A DNA stretch of 48,755 nt, taken from an uncultured Selenomonadales bacterium (GTDB lineage: Bacteria > Bacillota > Negativicutes > Selenomonadales > Selenomonadaceae). The stretch's first letter is position 1, and each line of letters opens with the position of its first letter. This document shows positions 8,210 through 17,493 of the stretch, piece after piece. The notes beneath the pieces were generated by a model, which did not search any database, was not told where the DNA came from, and saw nothing but the letters and a program-made list of their open reading frames with translations. The translations under genes were made by a program, and so were the position numbers. The stretch is taken from the NCBI GenBank assembly GCA_946408355.1, contig CAMJRX010000016.1:1-48755 (forward strand). Reading direction: 5' to 3'.

Positions 8210-9419
8210 AAATTTTTTGAATGACTTCCCAATTTTGCGCCGTCAAATGAACGGACAACCGCTGGCATATCTGGACAATGGCGCGACCACTCAAAAGCCC
8301 GAAAGCGTCGTTCGTTCGATTTGCGGCTACTACGGCGGTTGCAATGCTAATCCACATCGCGGCGTTTATGAACTTAGCGTCAAGGCGACAAAAGTTTACG
8401 AGGACGCGCGAATTAAAGTTGCCAAATTTCTCAACGCAAAACCGCAGGAAATTATTTTCACGAAAAACGCGACTGAATCGCTTAATCTTGTTGCTTACAG
8501 TTACGGCTTAAATAATCTGCGCGGCGGCGACGAAATTTTAATCACGATAGCCGAGCACCATTCAAACCTTGTGACGTGGCAAAGAGTAGCTAAGGCGACA
8601 GGCGCGACGCTTAATTATATTTACCTCGCGGCTGACGGAAGTTTATCGCCGGAGGAAATAGATAAAAAACTTACACGGCGCACGAAAATTTTAGCCGTCA
8701 CGCAAGTTTCAAATGTTTTGGGAATTATCAACGACATTAAAACTTTGGCGGCAAAAGCTCACGAAGTCGGAGCAGTTATCGTGGTTGACGGGGCGCAATC
8801 GGTGCCGCATATTCCCGTTGACGTTCAAGACTTGGACGCGGACTTTTTAGCGTTTTCGGGGCATAAAATGTTGTCGCCAATGGGTATTGGCGTTTTATAC
8901 GGCAAGAAAAAAATTTTAGACGCAATGCCCCCATTCCTAAGCGGCGGCGACATGATTGAATACGTCGAAGAACAAGAAACTACTTTTGCTGAATTGCCGC
9001 AGAAATTCGAGGCTGGTACGCAAAATGTTGGTGGGGCGGCTGGCTTGAGTGCGGCTATTGATTATCTGCGCGGCGTCGGTTTCGATACGATTGAGCGCAT
9101 TGAACGAGACTTGACGACCTACGCGATTGCCGAGCTGAAAAAAATTCCTTACGTTGAGTTATACGGTTGCGACGTGGAAAATAAAATTGGTATAGTGACT
9201 TTTAACGTTAAAGACGTTCACCCGCATGACGTTGCGACTATTCTTGACGCTGAGGGCGTTGCCATTCGTGCTGGTCATCATTGCGCTCAACCGTTGATGA
9301 AATATTTAGGGCAGAATTCGACGTGCCGCGCTAGTTTTTATTTTTACAACACACGCCGCGATATTGAACGACTAATCGAGGCTGTTCAAAAAGTTAGAGG
9401 CGTTATGCGGCTCAATTAA
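8202..9419 (+). CDS. sufS: Cysteine desulfurase, SufS type
   Basis: A 405-aa PLP enzyme that removes sulfur from cysteine for Fe-S cluster assembly. K222 in the FSGHKMLSP motif is the PLP lysine. The catalytic cysteine C361 is in RAGHHCAQPLM, the short-loop form typical of group II (SufS/CsdA) enzymes. The ATG at 8202 follows TAGGAGGG by 7 bases; the upstream TTG at 8196 is less likely. No sufU, sufB, sufC or sufD gene is nearby. thrC follows after 16 bases, so the PD-(D/E)XK gene, sufS and thrC look like one transcript ending at the thrC terminator. Confidence 0.93.
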   Translation: MDKNFLNDFPILRRQMNGQPLAYLDNGATTQKPESVVRSICGYYGGCNANPHRGVYELSVKATKVYEDARIKVAKFLNAKPQEIIFTKNATESLNLVAYSYGLNNLRGGDEILITIAEHHSNLVTWQRVAKATGATLNYIYLAADGSLSPEEIDKKLTRRTKILAVTQVSNVLGIINDIKTLAAKAHEVGAVIVVDGAQSVPHIPVDVQDLDADFLAFSGHKMLSPMGIGVLYGKKKILDAMPPFLSGGDMIEYVEEQETTFAELPQKFEAGTQNVGGAAGLSAAIDYLRGVGFDTIERIERDLTTYAIAELKKIPYVELYGCDVENKIGIVTFNVKDVHPHDVATILDAEGVAIRAGHHCAQPLMKYLGQNSTCRASFYFYNTRRDIERLIEAVQKVRGVMRLN

Positions 9420-9435
9420 AGGAGGAGATTTTAAT

Positions 9436-10944
9436 TTGAGATATACAAGCACACGTTCAAAGATAAGGTCGATAACTTCAGCGCAAGCAATTTTACAAGG
9501 ACTGGCGGAGGACGGAGGATTATTCGTTCCACAAAAAATCCCCAAAGTTACGCTTGAAGAAATTGATGCGCTCAAAAGTAAAACTTACGAGCAAATATCC
9601 GCGTGGCTGTTAGGAAAATATTTGACAGACTACACAGAGGACGAACTCGGCGAATGTACGGAACTTGCTTATAATTGGTTCGATACAACTGCGCGGGTGC
9701 CCGTTGCGATTTTAATTCAAGACCCGAAAAATCCAGTGGCTCCCGTCGGCAACATTGAACTTTGGCATGGACCAACAAGCGCGTTTAAAGATGTCGCGCT
9801 CCAAATGTTGCCTCACCTAATGCGCATGGCGTTAAAAAAAGTCGGCGAAACGAAAGAAATTTTAATCCTCGTGGCGACTTCGGGCGACACCGGCAAGGCG
9901 GCATTGGCGGGTTTTGCAGACGTACCGCAAACTAAAATTATGGTGTTTTATCCCGACGGCGGCGTCAGCAAAATTCAGCGTTTGCAAATGGTTACGCAAG
10001 TCGGAAAAAATGTTAACGTCACGGCAGTTAGAGGAAATTTCGACGACGCGCAAACCGGCGTTAAGAAAATCTTTAACGACAAAAAAATCCGCGCAACACT
10101 CGACAAAATCGGCGTCAAACTTAGTTCCGCGAATTCGATTAATTGGGGGCGGCTCGTTCCGCAAATCGCCTATTATTTTTCCGGCTACGTCGAATTAATT
10201 AAAGCTAATCAAATCACTCTCGGCGACCAAATTATAATCAGCGTGCCCACCGGCAATTTCGGCAACATTTTAGCCGCCTATTACGCTTTTAGAATGGGTT
10301 TGCCCGTCAAAAAGTTAATCTGCGCCTCGAACAAAAATAACGTTCTTACAGAATTTTTCAAGACGGGCACTTACAATCGCAACAGAGAATTTTTCAAGAC
10401 AATTACGCCGTCAATGGATATTTTAATCTCCAGCAATTTGGAACGTTTGCTTTATCACGAGAGCGGCGGCGATTTTAAGTTGGTTAATCAATACATGAGC
10501 GAATTGAATATGTACGGCAAGTATACGATTGATAAGAATTTAAAGGCGCGGCTCGATAAAATTTTTCAAGCCGAATATGTCAGCGAATACGAGACGCAAC
10601 TTTTTATCAAGCGCGTTTACAATTCGTTTAAATATCTGCTCGACACGCACAGCGCGGTTTCAATCGCCGCCCTTAGCAAATATCGCGGCAAGACAAATGA
10701 TTTAACGCCCGTTTTGAGTGCCTCGACTGCCAGTCCGTATAAATTTACGAACGCGGTTTTAACGGCTCTTAATCAATCTGTTGACGGCGTTGACGACCTC
10801 GCACAACTCGATTTACTTAACAAGTTGACGAACGTTAAAATTCCTAAAAATCTCGCCGCGTTGTCGACGGCAAAAATTTTACACGAAGACATTTGCGATA
10901 AAGAGGAAATGGCGCAACGTGTCTTAGACTTCGCCGCCAAATAA
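9436..10944 (+). CDS. thrC: Threonine synthase
   Basis: A 502-aa PLP enzyme converting O-phosphohomoserine to threonine. The N-terminus (YTSTRS, then AEDGGLFVP) and the PLP lysine K118 in GPTSAFKDVALQ are typical of the long threonine-synthase class. LVATSGDTGKAAL forms the phosphate-binding region. Translation starts at a TTG (9436) preceded by GGAGGAG with 8 bases of spacing. It uses the product of the pathway opened by lysC about 5 kb upstream; the homoserine genes are not in the window. Confidence 0.95.
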   Translation: MRYTSTRSKIRSITSAQAILQGLAEDGGLFVPQKIPKVTLEEIDALKSKTYEQISAWLLGKYLTDYTEDELGECTELAYNWFDTTARVPVAILIQDPKNPVAPVGNIELWHGPTSAFKDVALQMLPHLMRMALKKVGETKEILILVATSGDTGKAALAGFADVPQTKIMVFYPDGGVSKIQRLQMVTQVGKNVNVTAVRGNFDDAQTGVKKIFNDKKIRATLDKIGVKLSSANSINWGRLVPQIAYYFSGYVELIKANQITLGDQIIISVPTGNFGNILAAYYAFRMGLPVKKLICASNKNNVLTEFFKTGTYNRNREFFKTITPSMDILISSNLERLLYHESGGDFKLVNQYMSELNMYGKYTIDKNLKARLDKIFQAEYVSEYETQLFIKRVYNSFKYLLDTHSAVSIAALSKYRGKTNDLTPVLSASTASPYKFTNAVLTALNQSVDGVDDLAQLDLLNKLTNVKIPKNLAALSTAKILHEDICDKEEMAQRVLDFAAK

Positions 10945-10946
10945 AA

Positions 10947-10985
10947 AAATCCCCGACGGTCGGTTGACTATCGGGGATTTTTTTT
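10947..10985. terminator. Bidirectional terminator between thrC and the giant glycan gene
   Basis: ATCCCCGA and TCGGGGAT arms around a 14-base loop, with an A-run before and a T-run after, so it can stop transcripts arriving from either side. The reverse-strand glycan cassette ends on it. Confidence 0.8.
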
Positions 10986-13900
10986 ATGCGTTCGTGCCTT
11001 TTCGATAAAAATCTAGCGCGTTGCCGTGAAATGTATTGCAATATTCATCTTCAAGCGCAAAAATTTCGTGGAGATTCGGCGCAATAATTTTCGTGTCGTT
11101 AACAAAAGCTCTTACCCAAGCATCGACAAAATCTTTATCAATCGGGACGCGCAAAATTATATCGCCGAAAATTTCTAGCACGTCGCGGAAAAATTCTTTA
11201 ATGCCCTCGTGAATTTCCAAAATATTATCGAAGTGAATTTGTCCAGGTTCAGGCTCGCCGAAGACAGGCTTGCCCGCCGCGTCGAAATGTTGCAGTTGAG
11301 CATCGGGCGCAACCAAAATCGTTTCAAATAAAAGATGGTCGCTGTAAATAGCGGAGGTCGTTTGGGCGTAATCGTCATTTTCGGCAAAACAACCGCGCAT
11401 TCTTTTGGTAGCGTCTTTACCGAAATTATTCATCGCGGCTGTTGCAAAGTAGTAGCCTGTGAAAATTTTATCTGTCAGCTCTTGCAAATAAAATTGAATC
11501 GTGCCCGAATAACCCACATCAACCAAGCCAACTTTATCGAGACTGCCGCCGAGATTGGAAATATATTTCTCGTAATTGGCGCGTTCCGTCGCCGCGTGCT
11601 GTAAAATTTCTTCGGCGTGTTCGTCAATTATTTTTGATACGGTCGCCAAATCTTTATCGGGCAAATAAACGAGGGTATCGTCGCCCAAATCCAAGCCGAA
11701 GCGCACTTTAAAGAAATGTTTCGTCGTGCCCTCGAATTTTAATTTCATCAATCGTTTTGCCTGCGAAATTTCCCGAATCGACGCAACTGTTACCGCCCGT
11801 CGTGAGGCGTAAAAATATTCGGAAGGCAACGTTTCAATTTCTAAAGTTTTAGTCACGAATTCATAAAGCCTTTGCAAAAAATATCCGTCGCGTGCCAAAA
11901 ATAAAATTCGTTCTACGCCGTCAATTTGTGTCCGCTGAATCAACCAGAGCATAAAAGTTAAAAGCGGTACGCCGTAAAACCAATAGCCCAAATCGCGGAA
12001 ATTTTTCAGAATCAATCGCCCGTCGTCATCGTGCAAAGCAAATGGATCCTGAAACTTTTTAGCCAACGTGACACCCAGCGTAATCCCTGAGTAAAGCGAC
12101 ATTTTATAACCGAGTTGCTCAAGTAAATTTCTCCCGAACGGCACTTGCGAAAGAAGATTTATCGCGCTCATTATGTGGTAGACGCCAAAATTCCTGTCAC
12201 CGGGTAATTGCACGTCGCTCATTTCGTTATCGCCGAAGTGCAACAACTTTCCTGGTATATTTAAATTTTTGCTTGCTAGATTGTCCCAAATCGCCGCCGT
12301 ATCCTTCCGCATGCCCGTTTCACACGAAATTAAAAGTTTTTGATAGCCTTCGACGCCGCACTTTTGGAGGAGCCGTTTAAGGTCGGGCGTTTGCATGTAC
12401 ATATCCGAAATCAGCCAAACATTTTTCCCGCGATTCAAAATTTCTTTTATCCACGACGCAACTTTTTCGCGCGGCAAAATTAATTTAACTTCCGTAGAAA
12501 TTTCCAGCTCGCGAATCTTTTTGCAAGTATTAGCGTCGAGTTCAGTCAACTCAGCAAAACTTTGATAAATCTCGTCGAGTGTAACATCGCCATTCTTTTT
12601 TTGCCGCGCAAGCTCCTCTGCTTTAACGCGCAAATTCGGGAAGTCAAAACTCCGTCCGAGCAAATCTTCAACTTTGAGCCGAATAATTTCGTTGACGTGA
12701 TAAGGCTTGGCAACATAGCGCATTAACAGCGTATCAAACACATCGAACGAAAAAATTGCCGCCTTATTCAAAATTACGTCAAAAACTTCAATGTCATCGC
12801 GAACGTAATATTGCCAAAGATTTTTGTTGCCAAGATTAATCGTGTAAGTGTCGGTGTTGGGCGCGAATTCGTAGTAAATCATATTTGCGGCTTGCGTCGC
12901 CAACAAAATCGAACGTTCAAAGGCGTGGGCAATCGTGCCGTCGTTTTGCCCTTGTTCGGGCGGAAAGTCATCAAATGTAAAGCCCGCTTTGAAAAATTTA
13001 CTCAACGCCGCCGCTCTAGCCCAAAACATTGTGCCTGCAGGAAAGTCAAAGTAATCCATTTTATTGGGCGGAATGTCAAGCTGACTTAAAAGTTGCTGAC
13101 CAATTTCGCGATTAGACATCCACGTAAACGCAACGTAGGGAACATTGGCGGCGGGTCGCGGATAAATGACGCCAACAGATTTATTTTCTACAAAAGCCTT
13201 GAAAATTTTCCGGATACGTTTTTGATCGCCGAGCAAGGCATTAAAAAGATATTTGCGCCAATTATGTTGTTCTGCGCCGGTGTACAACGATTTTTTAGAA
13301 TGAATGTGCGCAACAAAATCATATTCGGGCAAAATGTCACCGAAACCCGCCAAAAACGGCGCAACATCTCTTCCGCGATTTGGCACGACGCGCACGATAA
13401 CTTTCTCCGCGTTGGGAATTTTTTCAAAGGCGCGGCGAACGTTATCCTCTTCCTTAGCGTCGATAATCGAAACCAGCGCGTCAAATTTAAACGGCATGTT
13501 CATACAATACGACGCCATTTCGTTTAAAAGGTCGAGATAAAAAACGTGCGCTTGAATTGCAATCTTGCCTGGCTGCTCAAAAAGTTCGCCGACAAAAGAA
13601 CTTTGCTCCTGATACAAGGCGTGCGGAACAAACTTGCCGTTGCTCATCTGCCAAACTCTATAACGGCGCGTATTTTTCAACAGCGGCGCAAAACACGTAT
13701 AAAATTTATCCTTAAGCCCGATTTTTTTCTCTTCGGAAAGCGGCAGGGATTTATAAATAAAACGGGCGGCAGTAAGTGCTTTATCTTTTTTGTCAGTGTC
13801 AAGCCAATGTTTGAAATCGCGGAGCGGCGCAGTCAATTTCCACGAATTAGAATTTAACAACGAGTCAATCAGTTCCGTAAGCCGTTTAAGTTCCGAGCGA

Positions 13901-15342
13901 AGATTATCATTTTGCGCTTGCATTTCCTTAGCAAATTGCGTGCCCGTTGCACTCTTCAAAGTCTCTTCGATAATCGCGGGATAATTTTCCTCTATCTCGC
14001 CAAAAATTTCAAAAGTCAAATGCCCAGATAAATTGTCCACTTCAAAAGTAAATTGCGGGTCTGCCGTCCAAAATCTGCTAAAGCCGCCGACGAATTCCGC
14101 CGCATTGTCGGAAAAATCATTGTGCGACGTGCCGTTAATCAATACGCGGTCTACCCTGACGGAAATAAAACTTATATCTGGGTCGAAACGCACAGCATTT
14201 ATCGGGCGGTCAAGCTCAATGTCAATGCGCCCATAAAATTTTCTTGTCGCGTCAACGCTGACAGATTTTTTTGCAACCAAATGGAATTCGTCATCTTCGC
14301 GAACAAAAAGTTCCGTGCGGAGCATTAGAAATTTCTGTGTGAGATTGAACACGTCATAATTGCCGCTGTCTTGCAGAAAACTTTTTTCGTCGTAGCCGTA
14401 AAGTTTTTTAATCTGCGCGGCGTCAACGGGATTACTTAGCAAATTTTTAAGAACCTCAAGCCCTGCAAGATTAAACGACTGGCGGTCTTGCTCAAGACAA
14501 ATTTTAGCAACTGCAAAGCGGCGATTTATCTCCCCGTTAATCAAAAATTTTTTTGCGTTCGGAAAAACTTCCAAAAGAAATTTATCGTCTTTAAAATGAT
14601 TTATAAACTCTTGCGCTATGAAATAAAATTCCAACTCTGCGCGGATTAATTTATCAGCAGAATTCGCCGAAGTATTTTCCTGCCGCGTCCGTCGCAATCT
14701 AAACTTAGTCAACCGCTCCTGCAAAATAAAAATGTCCGCGTTAAAACAAAGCCGAATCCACATCAAATAATCGGGCAACTGCCAAAAGCCATGTGCCTCC
14801 AGCAAATTATATTTTTCGTAAGCCTCACGCCTAAGCATTACACTTGGGTGGCACAGACAATTTGCATTATAAAAAAAATAATTCAGCCACTCGGCTCGCG
14901 AACGGTTGGATTTATCGAAAACATTTTTATAATTATCATCTTTATCAAGTTCCTGTGAATTGCCTTGCTCGTCGACGAATTTAACTAACGTAAAACATGC
15001 CGCGTAATTTTCATTGGCGTCGAGAAAGGCAACTTGCTTTTCCAATTTATCGAGCGTCCAAAGGTCGTCGGAGTGGTGAACCGCAATATATTTTCCCCGC
15101 GCAGATTTCATCGCGTCGCCGATTGCAATACCAGGTCCGCGATTTTCCTCATACAGAAAAGTTTTAATGCGCGGGTCGTCGAAAGTTTTAATAATGTCGC
15201 GGCTGTTGTCTTGTGAGCCGTCGTCGACGATTAAAAGTTCAAAGTCCGTGAATGTCTGATTGAGGACGCTCTTAATCGCCGCCGCCACGTATGCCGCATG
15301 ATTATAACTTGTCAATATTACACTGACTTTAGGCAATCTCAT
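10984..15342 (-). CDS. Giant glycan protein: GT2, RgpF and HAD-like (COG5610) domains
   Basis: A 1452-aa multidomain protein. Residues 1 to about 220 form a GT-A family 2 glycosyltransferase (VSVILTSYNHAAYV, LLIVDDGSQDNS, HHSDD). A less clear beta-rich region runs to about 460, then a short coiled coil ending in NSWKLTAPLR (about 500). Residues about 580-850 match rhamnan-synthesis RgpF-type domains (NRGRDVAPFL, HIHSKKSLYTG). From about 860 a HAD-like hydrolase of the COG5610 type begins with FSFDVFDTLLMRY. There is no signal peptide, so it probably acts on the cytoplasmic face building a surface polysaccharide. The ATG at 15342 lies just after AAAGG and overlaps the end of the KAS III gene. 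The likely role is assembly and trimming or modification of a rhamnose-type or related glycan. Confidence 0.88.
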   Translation of the reverse strand: MRLPKVSVILTSYNHAAYVAAAIKSVLNQTFTDFELLIVDDGSQDNSRDIIKTFDDPRIKTFLYEENRGPGIAIGDAMKSARGKYIAVHHSDDLWTLDKLEKQVAFLDANENYAACFTLVKFVDEQGNSQELDKDDNYKNVFDKSNRSRAEWLNYFFYNANCLCHPSVMLRREAYEKYNLLEAHGFWQLPDYLMWIRLCFNADIFILQERLTKFRLRRTRQENTSANSADKLIRAELEFYFIAQEFINHFKDDKFLLEVFPNAKKFLINGEINRRFAVAKICLEQDRQSFNLAGLEVLKNLLSNPVDAAQIKKLYGYDEKSFLQDSGNYDVFNLTQKFLMLRTELFVREDDEFHLVAKKSVSVDATRKFYGRIDIELDRPINAVRFDPDISFISVRVDRVLINGTSHNDFSDNAAEFVGGFSRFWTADPQFTFEVDNLSGHLTFEIFGEIEENYPAIIEETLKSATGTQFAKEMQAQNDNLRSELKRLTELIDSLLNSNSWKLTAPLRDFKHWLDTDKKDKALTAARFIYKSLPLSEEKKIGLKDKFYTCFAPLLKNTRRYRVWQMSNGKFVPHALYQEQSSFVGELFEQPGKIAIQAHVFYLDLLNEMASYCMNMPFKFDALVSIIDAKEEDNVRRAFEKIPNAEKVIVRVVPNRGRDVAPFLAGFGDILPEYDFVAHIHSKKSLYTGAEQHNWRKYLFNALLGDQKRIRKIFKAFVENKSVGVIYPRPAANVPYVAFTWMSNREIGQQLLSQLDIPPNKMDYFDFPAGTMFWARAAALSKFFKAGFTFDDFPPEQGQNDGTIAHAFERSILLATQAANMIYYEFAPNTDTYTINLGNKNLWQYYVRDDIEVFDVILNKAAIFSFDVFDTLLMRYVAKPYHVNEIIRLKVEDLLGRSFDFPNLRVKAEELARQKKNGDVTLDEIYQSFAELTELDANTCKKIRELEISTEVKLILPREKVASWIKEILNRGKNVWLISDMYMQTPDLKRLLQKCGVEGYQKLLISCETGMRKDTAAIWDNLASKNLNIPGKLLHFGDNEMSDVQLPGDRNFGVYHIMSAINLLSQVPFGRNLLEQLGYKMSLYSGITLGVTLAKKFQDPFALHDDDGRLILKNFRDLGYWFYGVPLLTFMLWLIQRTQIDGVERILFLARDGYFLQRLYEFVTKTLEIETLPSEYFYASRRAVTVASIREISQAKRLMKLKFEGTTKHFFKVRFGLDLGDDTLVYLPDKDLATVSKIIDEHAEEILQHAATERANYEKYISNLGGSLDKVGLVDVGYSGTIQFYLQELTDKIFTGYYFATAAMNNFGKDATKRMRGCFAENDDYAQTTSAIYSDHLLFETILVAPDAQLQHFDAAGKPVFGEPEPGQIHFDNILEIHEGIKEFFRDVLEIFGDIILRVPIDKDFVDAWVRAFVNDTKIIAPNLHEIFALEDEYCNTFHGNALDFYRKGTNA

Positions 15343-16351
15343 CACCTTTCTTTTTGTAAAGGCCAGATAAATCAGCAATGCAACCTGCCCAGCTCAAGCC
15401 AACGCCATAGCCTGCCAACATAACTTGCTTTAAATTTGTCGCGCCAGAACTTTTAACAACTTGCTCAATCGCCAGCGGCACGCTACCAGAAACTAAATTA
15501 CCCGTCGTCGAAATGTCGTTGTGGAAGGGCACGTCGTTTAAGCCCGCCTTGTCGCGTAAGTAAGTCATCATAAATTTATTCGCCTGGTGAAAAATGCAAT
15601 AATCCAAATTTGCGCGGGTTAAATTTGCAGCGTTTAAAACGGCTTCGACAAGCGGCGGCACTTCGCGCAATGTAAAATAAGTTATCGCCATGCCGTCCAT
15701 AAAAATTTCGTAATTCGAGCGATAATTATTGTTGTCGTCGGTAGAAAAAACTTCTGGATTGTCGCGAGGCATTAATCGACTGCCGCCAACGGGAATAATC
15801 AATTTGTCATAGCGCGAGCCGTCCGAGCCGAACACAAAAGCCCGTAAATTTTCCTTATCGCCGCCGTCAATCCAAGTCGCCGTTGCTCCGTCACCAAAAA
15901 GCGGGCGCGTCGACGTGTCTTTAACGTTGATATATTTCGTGTAGACGCTGGAAGTTATAAATAAAATCTTCTTAACAAGTCCAGTCTCAATCAAACCTTT
16001 AGCGACAGCAAGCCCGTAAATATAGCCCGAACAGCCCAACGAAATATCCATAGTACCGACAGATTTTTTCAAGCCGAGCCGGTGTTGAAGATGTCCGGAA
16101 GTGTGCGGACCCAAATGGTCGGGGTGTTGCGTGCACAGCAAAATAAAATCCGTTTCGTTTCGGTCAATGTCGTATTCGGCAAAAAGTTTTTCGGCGGCTT
16201 TAAATGCCAAATCGCCCGCTGATTCGTCCTTAGCTGAAATGTGTCGACACTTCACGCCAATTTTTTTTATAAAGCGTGCGTCGACAAGTTCCGAATTATT
16301 TTCAATCTGCGCAGGCAAATAAGTTGATATTGCTCGTATCGTTGCAAACAT
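15329..16351 (-). CDS. 3-oxoacyl-ACP synthase III family protein
   Basis: A 340-aa FabH-like condensing enzyme. The catalytic triad is visible: C107 in DISLGCSGYIYGL, H255 in IFHQANKF and N285 in TGNLVSGSVPLA. It is unlikely to be the primary FabH because it sits between a sugar aminotransferase and a glycan glycosyltransferase, not in a fatty-acid cluster. KAS III homologues in glycan islands can supply an acyl group, for example 3-hydroxybutyryl, for N-acylation of an amino sugar; that is an inference here. AGGAGA precedes the ATG. Its end overlaps the start of the giant gene, and it starts 2 bases after the aminotransferase gene ends. Confidence 0.9.
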   Translation of the reverse strand: MFATIRAISTYLPAQIENNSELVDARFIKKIGVKCRHISAKDESAGDLAFKAAEKLFAEYDIDRNETDFILLCTQHPDHLGPHTSGHLQHRLGLKKSVGTMDISLGCSGYIYGLAVAKGLIETGLVKKILFITSSVYTKYINVKDTSTRPLFGDGATATWIDGGDKENLRAFVFGSDGSRYDKLIIPVGGSRLMPRDNPEVFSTDDNNNYRSNYEIFMDGMAITYFTLREVPPLVEAVLNAANLTRANLDYCIFHQANKFMMTYLRDKAGLNDVPFHNDISTTGNLVSGSVPLAIEQVVKSSGATNLKQVMLAGYGVGLSWAGCIADLSGLYKKKGDEIA

Positions 16352-16353
16352 TT

Positions 16354-17493
16354 TTATCTCCTAAAACTTTTTAAAATCGCACAAATTTTTCTAATGTCGT
16401 CTTCGGTCAATTCGCCGTACATTGGCAAGCTTAAAACTTGTTGTCCGATAATGTTAGCGGCGGGCAAATTGGCAGGGTTCGACGAATGTAGCTGACGATA
16501 ACAAGTGTACTCACTGCAAAGCGGATGAAAATATTTGCGCGTGTAGACGTTGAAATTTTTGAACTCGCCGTAAACAAAATCCCGCGAACGCCCAAAAATT
16601 TTTTCGTCAATGCGTACAACATAATATTGATAATTCAACTTTACATTGTCCGCGCAGGTCGGCATGAACTTAACTCCCTCAACCTCTGCAAGTTCCTCGT
16701 CATAAATTTGACGCAAACGAAATCTTTTCTGCCGCTCGTCATCAACGTAATTTAGCATGATTCGCCCGATTGCCGCCCGCACTTCGTCAAGTTTACCGTT
16801 TATGCCGGGCATGACGACTTCTTCCTCGTTCTTGATACCGAAATTTTTCAGTAGGTCAATCCGTTGCTTAACGTGCTCATTTTTCATGACAAGCGCGCCG
16901 CCCTCGACCGTGTGATAAAGTTTCGTCGCGTGAAAACTTAGCATAGAAATATCGCCGAAATTACAAATGCCGCGCCCGTCAATTTCTACACCAAATGCAT
17001 GCGCCGCGTCGTAAATTACTCGCAAACCGTAACGGTCAGCAACCTCTTGGATTTTTTCCACGTCGCAGGGCGTACCAAAAACATGCACAGCCAAAATTGC
17101 CGTCGTTTGAGGCGTTATCATCGATTCGATTTTGTCAGCGTCAATGTTCATCGTCTCGGCGTCAACGTCGCAGAAAATCGGCTTAATATTATTCCAACTC
17201 AAAACGTGCGGCGTTGCGGCAAATGTAAAAGGCGTCGTGATAACTTCGCCGCTCAACCTCAAGCTTTGACAGGCAACCATTAGCGCGATTGTTCCGTTGT
17301 TAAACAGCGACAAGTACGGGACTTTCAAAAAATTTTTCAGCTCTTGCTCAAGCATGGTGTGTTGCGGTCCGTTGTTCGTCAGCCATTTCGATTCCCAAAT
17401 GTCGTGCAATTTTTCCGTGACTTCCTCAATCGTCGGAAAAACTGGTCGCGTCACGAAAATTGTTTTCTCGAAGGGTTCAAGATTTTTTGTCAT
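16354..17493 (-). CDS. DegT/DnrJ/EryC1/StrS sugar aminotransferase
   Basis: A 379-aa PLP-dependent aminotransferase acting on nucleotide-activated keto-sugars. K191 in SFHATKLYHTVEGGA is the PLP lysine; that motif, not SFYPGKNLG, resembles the VioA-like group making dTDP-4-amino-4,6-dideoxyglucose, although the exact sugar is not proven. VITTPFTFAAT and YDAAHAFG are further family motifs. The ATG at 17493 follows GGGAG by 8 bases and overlaps the end of the M48 gene by 17 bases; an upstream in-frame start would extend further into that gene. Together with the KAS III and giant glycosyltransferase genes it forms a compact glycan cassette. Confidence 0.9.
   Translation of the reverse strand: MTKNLEPFEKTIFVTRPVFPTIEEVTEKLHDIWESKWLTNNGPQHTMLEQELKNFLKVPYLSLFNNGTIALMVACQSLRLSGEVITTPFTFAATPHVLSWNNIKPIFCDVDAETMNIDADKIESMITPQTTAILAVHVFGTPCDVEKIQEVADRYGLRVIYDAAHAFGVEIDGRGICNFGDISMLSFHATKLYHTVEGGALVMKNEHVKQRIDLLKNFGIKNEEEVVMPGINGKLDEVRAAIGRIMLNYVDDERQKRFRLRQIYDEELAEVEGVKFMPTCADNVKLNYQYYVVRIDEKIFGRSRDFVYGEFKNFNVYTRKYFHPLCSEYTCYRQLHSSNPANLPAANIIGQQVLSLPMYGELTEDDIRKICAILKSFRR

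Noticed and set aside
13093-13527. Forward ORFs over the giant glycan gene
   Set aside because: They lie antisense to a domain with recognised RgpF motifs and lack ribosome sites.
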